Assembly: GCA_041628815.1 (NCBI GenBank) | Contig: JBFKOL010000099.1 | Span: forward strand, 1-12,671 | Direction of reading: 5' to 3' | From: JBFKOL01 sp041628815 | GTDB taxonomy: Bacteria; Bacteroidota; Bacteroidia; Chitinophagales; Saprospiraceae | DNA: 12,671 bases | Shown here: positions 7,358-12,671 of the stretch, piece after piece | Layout of the letters: every line of letters starts with the position of its first letter | Numbering within the stretch: position 1 is the first letter of the stretch | Program-made: the position numbers and the translations under genes | Notes under the pieces: model-generated | The model's database searches: none | Told to the model about the DNA's origin: nothing | Seen by the model: only the letters and a program-made list of their open reading frames with translations

Positions 7358-8304
7358 TATTCGAAGTACGTCATTTCTACCAGGAAGCGCCGGTCCAGAG
7401 CACCCAACGCATCGGCCACAGAAGGCGAAATTACGACACTTATGTTATCCGGGTATGAATTTTCTTCCAGTCTGCTCACAACCGTGGCTATCACTCGCCG
7501 GTTCATCATAGGATTGTATAATACAATTTTTGAATTGACTGGAGCAGTGCGATGAATTGCCAAGAAATCAACGGCTGAACTGTCTCTATGGTCCCAGAAT
7601 GCTATTCCTTTCTTGGTCACTTCTCTCATCATCAGCAAGGTATCGCTCAAGAAGGGGCCCGACAACTCTTCTTCAACTGCATAGTCAGCCTTTTCAACGA
7701 GCTCCAATTGGGTTGTCAGGGCAGGTTCGTTTGCCGACTTGGCAGGAGGAGACTCGACGTCAGTTTCTTGAGATGTCTCTTGCGTTTCTTCACGACGTGA
7801 CAATGAATTCCTTTCAAAATGAACTTCGATATCTGGGTCATCTGACGACACTTCCCACAACAGCCATCCGAGCTGAATCTTTTCACCCAATGACAATACT
7901 TCGTCGGCAGTGTGGTTTAAATTTTGGAGTTCTCCAATGGACTTATCCGTATAAATCCTCGCTATCCTGAACCAGTTGTCACCAGGCTTTACAATATACC
8001 AGACTTCCACGGCACCCGGTATTGGTGTATCTAACAACTTGCTTTTGTTTACAGGTAGAGTAAGGATGTCCCGATCGCTCAAAACAGACGGGTCAAGTCC
8101 TGGATTGACAGCCTGTAGCAGTGATAGATCTATCCCTAGCAATTTGGTGAAACGGTAAGCTGTTTGACCTTTTTGAACCTGCCAATCCATGTGAAGACCA
8201 AATTCATTGTCGTAGTGCAATTCTACAGATTGTGATTGTGCACTGCCATCTGTTTGAACCACTAGGAGCAACAAGACGATATAGGAAAGGCAGATTCTAT
8301 CCAT
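7357..8304 (-). CDS. Exported LysM protein with RlpA-like (double-psi barrel) C-terminal domain
   Basis: A 315-aa exported protein. A signal peptide (1-22, hydrophobic core IVLLLLVV, cleavage near GSA-Q) is followed by two LysM-like modules at about 41-86 and 101-147; the second, with WYIVKPGDNWFRIARIY, is the clearer one. LysM modules bind peptidoglycan glycan chains. A polar Glu/Ser/Thr linker covers about 152-225. The C-terminal part (230-315) resembles the RlpA double-psi beta-barrel: it begins KGIAFW and has IHRTAPVNSKIVLYNPMMNR, where His251 fits the conserved RlpA histidine. The aspartate expected in the following NDRGP motif is absent (VVSRLEE, about 275-281), so lytic transglycosylase activity is doubtful. 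The likely role is cell-wall binding in the periplasm. It is the first gene of the run and reads divergently from the KdsB-like gene. Confidence 0.83.
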   Translation of the reverse strand: MDRICLSYIVLLLLVVQTDGSAQSQSVELHYDNEFGLHMDWQVQKGQTAYRFTKLLGIDLSLLQAVNPGLDPSVLSDRDILTLPVNKSKLLDTPIPGAVEVWYIVKPGDNWFRIARIYTDKSIGELQNLNHTADEVLSLGEKIQLGWLLWEVSSDDPDIEVHFERNSLSRREETQETSQETDVESPPAKSANEPALTTQLELVEKADYAVEEELSGPFLSDTLLMMREVTKKGIAFWDHRDSSAVDFLAIHRTAPVNSKIVLYNPMMNRRVIATVVSRLEENSYPDNISVVISPSVADALGALDRRFLVEMTYFE

Positions 8305-8390
8305 CTATCTGATTTCAAACGGTAAATATATTAAATAAATACTTAATATGATAACAACATTGTGAATTGTCTTCGCGTCGGAGAATCCTT

Positions 8391-8407
8391 ATGAATGGTG
8401 GATTCAT
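8391..8407. repeat. Small inverted repeat in the divergent intergenic region
   Basis: ATGAAT and ATTCAT flank a 5-bp GGTGG spacer, 41 bp before the KdsB-like start. The surrounding 8305-8448 region is AT-rich on its left side and must hold the promoters of both divergent runs. I could not find a convincing -33/-7 pair. The repeat may be an operator or may be chance. Confidence 0.25.
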
Positions 8408-8448
8408 CACGACCCTTCAAGGCTGGCAAAGACTTCATAATTTAGCAG

Positions 8449-9183
8449 ATGATGAAAAATGAAAAAACAACAGTTATTATTCCAGCGAGAATTGCTTCCA
8501 CGCGGTTTCCTCGAAAACTTCTTCATCGGGTGGAAGGGAGAAGTGTTTTGGAGTGGACAGTTTGCCAAGCAAGGCGATCTCAACTTGTTGACAGGCTCAT
8601 TGTAGCTACACCGGACGAGGAGATTGCACTTCATATGGAAGCGGCAGGTGATATCGAAATAGAACGCACTTCCCATGAATGGCGCAATGGTACAGAGCGC
8701 TGTGCTGAGGTCGTAAGAAGATTAAAACTTGATGGGTATATCGTCAATCTTCAGGGCGATGAAATGAATTTGTCAACGGAAGACCTGGACCGCTTAATAA
8801 CGAGAATGGGAAAGCGGGACTTTCCCGGATTTGGGACGCTCGTGACCGAGCTCTCATCAGAAGACTTGGATGACATTCACGTAGTTAAAGCCATTGGTAA
8901 TGTGCGTGATATCGCTCTTGATTTTGTGCGCAATCGGCCTGAATCATTCGAGTTTGTCTACAGGCATATAGGGGTTTACGGCTATACCACCGATCATTTG
9001 TTGGAGGCAGTCCGTTGGGTACCCAGCTCTTCAGAAAAAGAGAGGCAATTGGAACAAATGCGTTGGCTCGATAATGGAGCGACCATATGCCTGGTGAAGG
9101 CTGTTTCTTCAGGACATGCGATCAATATTCCAACAGATATTGGCCGTGCAACTACTTCCATCTCAAGTCTGCCGCCATGCTGA
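8449..9183 (+). CDS. KdsB-like CMP-sugar cytidylyltransferase (divergent CMP-Kdo synthetase)
   Basis: A 244-aa soluble protein close to KdsB (about 248 aa), the enzyme that activates Kdo as CMP-Kdo for LPS. It has the N-terminal nucleotide loop IPARIASTRFPRK (11-23), NGTERCAEVV (80-89), the metal-binding QGDE (102-105) and the C-terminal block RHIGVYGYT (172-180), all in KdsB order. Several normally fixed positions differ: the Gly of the R-x-P-G-K loop is Arg22, QGDEP reads QGDEM, and the second metal-binding Asp of the VDTPEDL motif is Asn226 (INIPTDI). It may activate another sugar acid or be impaired. The start is the first ATG of an ATGATG pair, so 8452 is equally possible. Its TGA overlaps the ATG of the sulfotransferase, indicating coupled translation. 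Confidence 0.82.
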   Translation: MMKNEKTTVIIPARIASTRFPRKLLHRVEGRSVLEWTVCQARRSQLVDRLIVATPDEEIALHMEAAGDIEIERTSHEWRNGTERCAEVVRRLKLDGYIVNLQGDEMNLSTEDLDRLITRMGKRDFPGFGTLVTELSSEDLDDIHVVKAIGNVRDIALDFVRNRPESFEFVYRHIGVYGYTTDHLLEAVRWVPSSSEKERQLEQMRWLDNGATICLVKAVSSGHAINIPTDIGRATTSISSLPPC

Positions 9184-10154
9184 TGGTTATCGGAGGTTCT
9201 GCCAGCACCGGCAGTTCTCTGTTGATGCGAATACTGGACCGGCATTCGAAGATTCTGGCTGGTCCCGAAACATCATTGTTGGCCCGGCCACAGCTGTCTT
9301 TTAATTGGGAACGCAACAAGGGATTGATTTGTGGTCGTCAACTGAGAAAGCTGCGCAATCCCGGCTGGCACAGGTATTACGGTATACAGTGGGATGAATC
9401 TTATTATTCGGTCACGAGAAGGGAGATGTGTGATTTGGCCCATAGAAGCCCCTCGTTCCAGGCATTCATCACCTCGCTCAAAAACATCCTGTTGGCCAGG
9501 ACAACTCGCAATGTTTGGATTGAAAAGACACCTGCCAATGTCTATCATTTCAATGCGCTGAACGAGCTGATCCCAGGTAGTCAATTCGTATTGACTGTCA
9601 GGCATCCCGCTGACGCCATAGCCTCCATGATCCGCCGGGGAATGTCACCACTCTACGCTGCGGCGTTGTTTCTTTTGAACACAGCTTTCGGTCTCGATCC
9701 GTCAGGCCCATCCGCCCTCATTGTAAAATATGAAGAGTTGGTAAGCCAGCCACGGATTATTACTTCACGGCTTCTGAAGTGTCTCGGATGTGAATTCGAG
9801 AATCAGATGTTATCTGGTGCCAAAGGGACTGCCAAGATGAAAGGATGGAACTATGATGAAACTGCACCGCCCGGGACAGCTGCGGTCGGATCGTATCATA
9901 AGCTTGACAAAGCAGACCTCATAGATGTATCATTTCTAATTCATCATCTTAAAATTCCAGGAAACACGGTTATCGCTGGTGAGCGACCGGCTGAATACAG
10001 TTTGTCTTCTTTGTGCCAGCGTCTTGGCTATGAACTTCCTTTGCCAGTAGAGGGTACCAGGTGGAAATTCGTCGCAGCTTTACAGCGCGAACGATGGTTG
10101 CGTTTTATGGGTGGCTACGGACACTTTGACTCCCGGTTTCCGGTGTATATTTGA
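9183..10154 (+). CDS. PAPS-dependent sulfotransferase (Sulfotransfer_3-like)
   Basis: A 323-aa cytoplasmic sulfotransferase that would transfer sulfate from PAPS to a hydroxyl or amine, probably on a carbohydrate or lipid. The 5'-phosphosulfate loop is GGSASTGSSLL (4-14); the Arg or Lys often found before the S/T-G of this loop is absent. WIEKTP (112-117) and the 3'-phosphate-binding VRHPADAIASMIRRG (139-153, with Arg140 and Ser148) are well conserved. A VKYEELVSQP segment (181-190) is also typical. The frame is open from 9087, but the residues before 9177 read through the KdsB-like gene. Starts at 9177 and 9183 are both possible; 9183 forms a TGATG overlap with the upstream stop and is preferred. 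Pairing with a CMP-sugar synthetase suggests sulfation of a surface glycan, which is inference. Confidence 0.86.
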   Translation: MVIGGSASTGSSLLMRILDRHSKILAGPETSLLARPQLSFNWERNKGLICGRQLRKLRNPGWHRYYGIQWDESYYSVTRREMCDLAHRSPSFQAFITSLKNILLARTTRNVWIEKTPANVYHFNALNELIPGSQFVLTVRHPADAIASMIRRGMSPLYAAALFLLNTAFGLDPSGPSALIVKYEELVSQPRIITSRLLKCLGCEFENQMLSGAKGTAKMKGWNYDETAPPGTAAVGSYHKLDKADLIDVSFLIHHLKIPGNTVIAGERPAEYSLSSLCQRLGYELPLPVEGTRWKFVAALQRERWLRFMGGYGHFDSRFPVYI

Positions 10155-10156
10155 TT

Positions 10157-10999
10157 ATGATGACCTACAAAGAGGCCATGAGCAGGACTACCTTGCGGTT
10201 AATGGACGTATACACCCGTGAAGAAGCAAGTAAGCTGAGTAAATGGCTGTTCATCGATTGTTTTGAATGGGCCCCTGGAAAAGAGGCTGAAGTCTTCGTG
10301 TACATAGAAAAGTTGGAAGAATATGTCAGAAGACTCCTGAAACGAGAGCCTCTGCCATATATATCCGGAAAGGTACACTTCTACGATCTGGTCCTGGACA
10401 TCAACCATCACGTATTGATACCCAGACCAGAGACAGAAGAGCTTGTCCATTGGATACTTTCCGATTACCGGGATGACAGGCGACAACTGGATTGTCTGGA
10501 CATTGGTACTGGAAGCGGATGTATAGCAGTGACTCTGAAGACGCATAAAATGAACTGGAGAGTTTTTGGGATTGAATACAGCTTAGACGCTTTGAATGTG
10601 ACGCGTATCAATGCACGCAAACACAAAGCACCCGTGGAAATGCTTCGAATGAATTTTCTTGATACCTCCATGTGGTCCCACCTGGGTCTCCTCGATCTCA
10701 TTGTAAGCAATCCTCCCTACGTTTCGGACGATGAAAAGGGTGTAGTAGCGGATAATGTCCTCCTTTATGAACCCGAAATGGCCCTCTTTGCAGGGGGGGA
10801 TGACCCGCTCATTTTTTACCGGCGCATACATGAGCTTGCGGAGCGGCGTCTCAGGCCAGGAGGACGGGTATACGTCGAGATGAACGAGTTTAAAGCTCAA
10901 GAAATTTCCGACCTGTTTAGCTCTGACCGGATCGAAGAAATCAACATGCGAAAGGACATGCAGGGGAAAGCAAGAATGTTGTGTGTACAATATGAATAA
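10157..10999 (+). CDS. prmC: Peptide chain release factor N5-glutamine methyltransferase PrmC (HemK)
   Basis: A 280-aa SAM-dependent methyltransferase that methylates the Gln of the GGQ motif in release factors RF1 and RF2, promoting efficient termination. The N-terminal helical domain ends in PLPYISGKVHFYDL (65-78). The linker LIPRPETEELV (87-97) leads into the SAM motif LDIGTGSGCIAV (114-125). The catalytic NPPY is at 185-188, and the conserved YEPEMALFAGGDD follows (204-216). Length and motif order are fully canonical. A TTG at 10151 overlaps the preceding stop, but the ATG at 10157, 2 bp after the sulfotransferase stop, is the better start. The adjacent ATG at 10160 is also possible. It is last in the three-gene plus-strand run and ends 15 bp from the convergent permease gene. 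Confidence 0.95.
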   Translation: MMTYKEAMSRTTLRLMDVYTREEASKLSKWLFIDCFEWAPGKEAEVFVYIEKLEEYVRRLLKREPLPYISGKVHFYDLVLDINHHVLIPRPETEELVHWILSDYRDDRRQLDCLDIGTGSGCIAVTLKTHKMNWRVFGIEYSLDALNVTRINARKHKAPVEMLRMNFLDTSMWSHLGLLDLIVSNPPYVSDDEKGVVADNVLLYEPEMALFAGGDDPLIFYRRIHELAERRLRPGGRVYVEMNEFKAQEISDLFSSDRIEEINMRKDMQGKARMLCVQYE

Positions 11000-11014
11000 T
11001 AGGCGTGGCAGAAA

Positions 11015-12499
11015 TTAATTCACATTGATCAGCCTCGCAAGACTGGCCGGGATCGAAACATCACGTTTACCTACGCGCAGCTGAACTTCTTCGGCATCAA
11101 TTCGCAAAATATGAATGGCTGTCTCTGGTGTGAGACCCAACTCCCATAACTTGCTTTCCACCTCTTCACTTATCTGGTCTTTGGATATCTTGGCTTTGGC
11201 ACGGGGACGTAGTTTCAACAGTGGATTATCTGCACGGAGTTTTTTAACGGGTATGGGCGAACCGTGTGGGTCGGTAGTGGGGAAACCCAGTTTGGCATCC
11301 AACTGGTCGAGGATATCGGGATCTAATATGTGTTCGTATTTCTCGGCGTCTTCATGTATATCTGAATCCTTGAGGCCCACCTCTTCCACCAAAAACTTTT
11401 CCCACAACCGGTGCGCCCTGACCAATTCTGAAGCGCGACTTTTCCCCTTCGCTGTCAATGTGGGTTGAGTCATCTTTTCCATCAAAAACCCTTCCCGTAC
11501 CAATGATTTAACGTGTTGGGTAACCTTGGCAATATCGAGTCCCAAGTCGCGGGAAATGATTGCGGGTGCGGCACCACCCTCACCGGTAGACTTGAAGAGA
11601 AACTTGAGTATATCTTCTTTTTCGATATGGGCGGATTGACGAGCTCTCCGTATTGCCTGGAATATCAAACCTTTGGATGGGGAGAAGAGGACGGCACCGG
11701 CATAGATCATGGTCGCCACAACGCACATCGCCGGGCCAGGCGTCGTATTAAACACCACGGCACTTGCGAGCCCCAGTATTGCGGAAAGCAACCCGAAGAA
11801 TCCCGAGAGCACCAGAACGTGTTTTAACCTGGCTGAAAGAAGCAGTGCCGCGGCGGCTGGCGTGATGAGCATGGCCACTACTAGAATGATACCCACGGTC
11901 CGCAGTGCTGCTACCACCGCGAAAGAAAGCAACAGCATCAAGAAATAATGGATCAGTTTCACCGAAATACCCATGGTGGAAGCAATGGTGGGTTGAAATG
12001 TCGAAATAAACAGATATCTGTAGAAGAGGGCAATGCTTCCGATGGAGTAAATGGCCACGAAGAAAGTGATGACGAGATCTTCGTTTGAAACACCGAGGAT
12101 GTTGCCAAATAGAAAATCTTTGAGGTCCAGGTGGACGCCTTCTTTGTTGTTCAGGTAGGAGATACCAATGACCCCGAGAGAGAACATGAAGGTGAAGATG
12201 ATCCCGATGGCCGCGTCGTTTTTAGTGCGGACGTTTTCCTGGATCCAAGTAATAGCTACTGCACTGATCAAAGCTGCAATGAGTGTGCCGCTGAAAAAAC
12301 CAAACGAACTGTATCCTACAAGAACAAATGCCACAAATATTCCCGGCAAAATGGCATGTGAGAGGGCATCTCCGATGAGTGACATATTCCTCAAGACCAT
12401 AAAACACCCGATCACGCCGCAGGTAAGACCTACCAGGCTCGATGCTACCAAGGCCCTTATAGCCCACTCCTCACTCATGATCTCTAAGAATGATTCCAT
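11015..12499 (-). CDS. ABC-3 metal permease fused to a DtxR/MntR-type metalloregulator
   Basis: A 494-aa fusion. Residues about 12-275 are an ABC-3 (ZnuB/MntB-type) permease with about eight membrane segments and the signature GDALSHAILPG (43-53), for import of Mn, Zn or Fe. Residues about 291-345 form a winged helix-turn-helix. Residues about 355-410 are a DtxR-type dimerisation and metal domain: His363, Glu367, His382, Glu386, Glu389 and His390 align with DtxR His79, Glu83, His98, Cys102, Glu105 and His106. Glu at the Cys102 position is the manganese-sensor (MntR) pattern. Residues about 425-494 form an SH3/FeoA-like domain. A permease-regulator fusion of this kind is, to my knowledge, found in Bacteroidota. 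No ATPase or solute-binding partner is encoded in the window. The ATG at 12499 begins just before the first helix; the ATG at 12478 is an alternative. Confidence 0.92.
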   Translation of the reverse strand: MESFLEIMSEEWAIRALVASSLVGLTCGVIGCFMVLRNMSLIGDALSHAILPGIFVAFVLVGYSSFGFFSGTLIAALISAVAITWIQENVRTKNDAAIGIIFTFMFSLGVIGISYLNNKEGVHLDLKDFLFGNILGVSNEDLVITFFVAIYSIGSIALFYRYLFISTFQPTIASTMGISVKLIHYFLMLLLSFAVVAALRTVGIILVVAMLITPAAAALLLSARLKHVLVLSGFFGLLSAILGLASAVVFNTTPGPAMCVVATMIYAGAVLFSPSKGLIFQAIRRARQSAHIEKEDILKFLFKSTGEGGAAPAIISRDLGLDIAKVTQHVKSLVREGFLMEKMTQPTLTAKGKSRASELVRAHRLWEKFLVEEVGLKDSDIHEDAEKYEHILDPDILDQLDAKLGFPTTDPHGSPIPVKKLRADNPLLKLRPRAKAKISKDQISEEVESKLWELGLTPETAIHILRIDAEEVQLRVGKRDVSIPASLARLINVN

Positions 12500-12515
12500 T
12501 CGCAGCGACTTAATA

Positions 12516-12531
12516 TTTAGACAAATCTAAA
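12516..12531. promoter_or_regulatory. Candidate DtxR/MntR-type operator upstream of the permease-regulator gene
   Basis: A palindrome with perfect 6-bp arms, TTTAGA-TTTG-TCTAAA on the minus strand, lies 16 bp before the ATG. The TTTAGnnnnnnCTAAA layout resembles operators of the DtxR/MntR family (TTAGG...CCTAA type). It covers the -7 promoter element, so binding would block RNA polymerase. The gene it precedes encodes a DtxR-type regulator, which suggests autoregulation. The arm sequence is a family resemblance only; no binding data exist here. Confidence 0.55.
12522..12529 (-). promoter_or_regulatory. Bacteroidota -7 promoter element TAGATTTG
   Basis: TAGATTTG matches the Bacteroidota -7 consensus TAnnTTTG exactly. 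It would place transcription start about 15 bp before the ATG at 12499. The expected TTTG or TTG element about 19-21 bp upstream is not evident; that stretch is AT-rich and falls in the end of the upstream gene. Confidence 0.5.
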
Positions 12532-12538
12532 AATATTT

Positions 12539-12671
12539 TTAATATAATAGAATTCCTTCTTTCAGAGCGTATTTCGATACTATGAAAATGCTTGATTCCA
12601 TATAGCTTAGTATGTATTCGATCAGTATGAAGGCCACCACAACATAAACTACCCGTTCATCAGGAATTTGA
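12539..12671 (-). CDS. Probable Ppx/GppA phosphatase, C-terminal fragment (enters from right edge)
   Basis: An open frame enters from the right edge and gives 43 residues before a TAA at 12541-12539. It contains DERVVYVVVAFILIEYIL followed by FIVSKYALKEGILLY. This matches the end of the Ppx/GppA phosphatase domain, where family members read roughly R.d.i..ga.il...l...l....i.vS.yaLrEGll. These enzymes hydrolyse polyphosphate or guanosine pentaphosphate. Only the tail is visible, so the assignment rests on that motif alone. It stops 39 bp before the permease-regulator start on the same strand. Confidence 0.6.
   Translation of the reverse strand, partial: QIPDERVVYVVVAFILIEYILSYMESSIFIVSKYALKEGILLY

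Noticed and set aside
9087..9182. N-terminal extension of the sulfotransferase to 9087
   Set aside because: Those 32 codons lie inside the KdsB-like gene and come before the PAPS-binding loop, which family members have at the extreme N-terminus.
12500..12671. Right-edge stretch as pure non-coding DNA
   Set aside because: The minus-strand frame to 12539 ends in a SKYALKEGILLY pattern typical of Ppx/GppA phosphatase tails, so most of it is coding.

Overview
The window looks like chromosomal DNA of a member of the Bacteroidota, possibly near the Lewinella/Saprospiraceae type, although the lineage below phylum is a guess. Support comes from the gene set: a GNAT-nitrilase fusion, an ABC-3 metal permease fused to a DtxR-type regulator, and an adenosine deaminase start with the HLHLDCSLS signature. 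Ribosome-binding sites are weak, and one promoter has a TAnnTTTG -7 element. Coding density is high. I see no tRNA, rRNA, CRISPR array, insertion sequence, phage gene or recognisable defence cassette.

Layout from left to right. (1) Minus strand: a 220-aa unrecognised protein (778-116) is followed by the first residues of an adenosine deaminase that runs off the left edge. (2) Minus strand: a GNAT-nitrilase fusion of the YhcX type (3093-1561) is followed by a small SRPBCC/AHSA1 protein (1491-1042). (3) Minus strand: a tight five-gene run from 8304 to 3323 encodes a secreted LysM protein with an RlpA-like C-terminus, cystathionine beta-synthase, a CPBP membrane protease, an AAC(6')-like acetyltransferase and an exported sialidase. 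Junctions are TAATG, 43 bp, 4 bp and 1 bp. (4) Plus strand: a KdsB-like cytidylyltransferase, a sulfotransferase and PrmC (8449-10999) are joined by a TGATG overlap and a 2-bp gap. (5) Minus strand: the permease-regulator fusion (12499-11015) converges on prmC with only 15 bp between them. Upstream of it lies the C-terminal end of a probable Ppx/GppA phosphatase that enters from the right edge.

How the genes may work together. The run in (3) mixes cell-wall, sulfur-amino-acid, membrane-protease and glycan functions, so co-transcription does not imply one pathway. The run in (4) suggests a surface glycan built from a CMP-activated sugar acid and then sulfated, with prmC as a housekeeping passenger. 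The metal transporter in (5) carries its own predicted Mn/Fe sensor, and a 16-bp palindrome resembling DtxR/MntR operators covers its -7 promoter element, which suggests autoregulation.

The observations most worth following are the permease-regulator fusion with its operator-like site, and the KdsB-like enzyme with altered metal-site residues coupled to a sulfotransferase. Neither is proven to be a new system.
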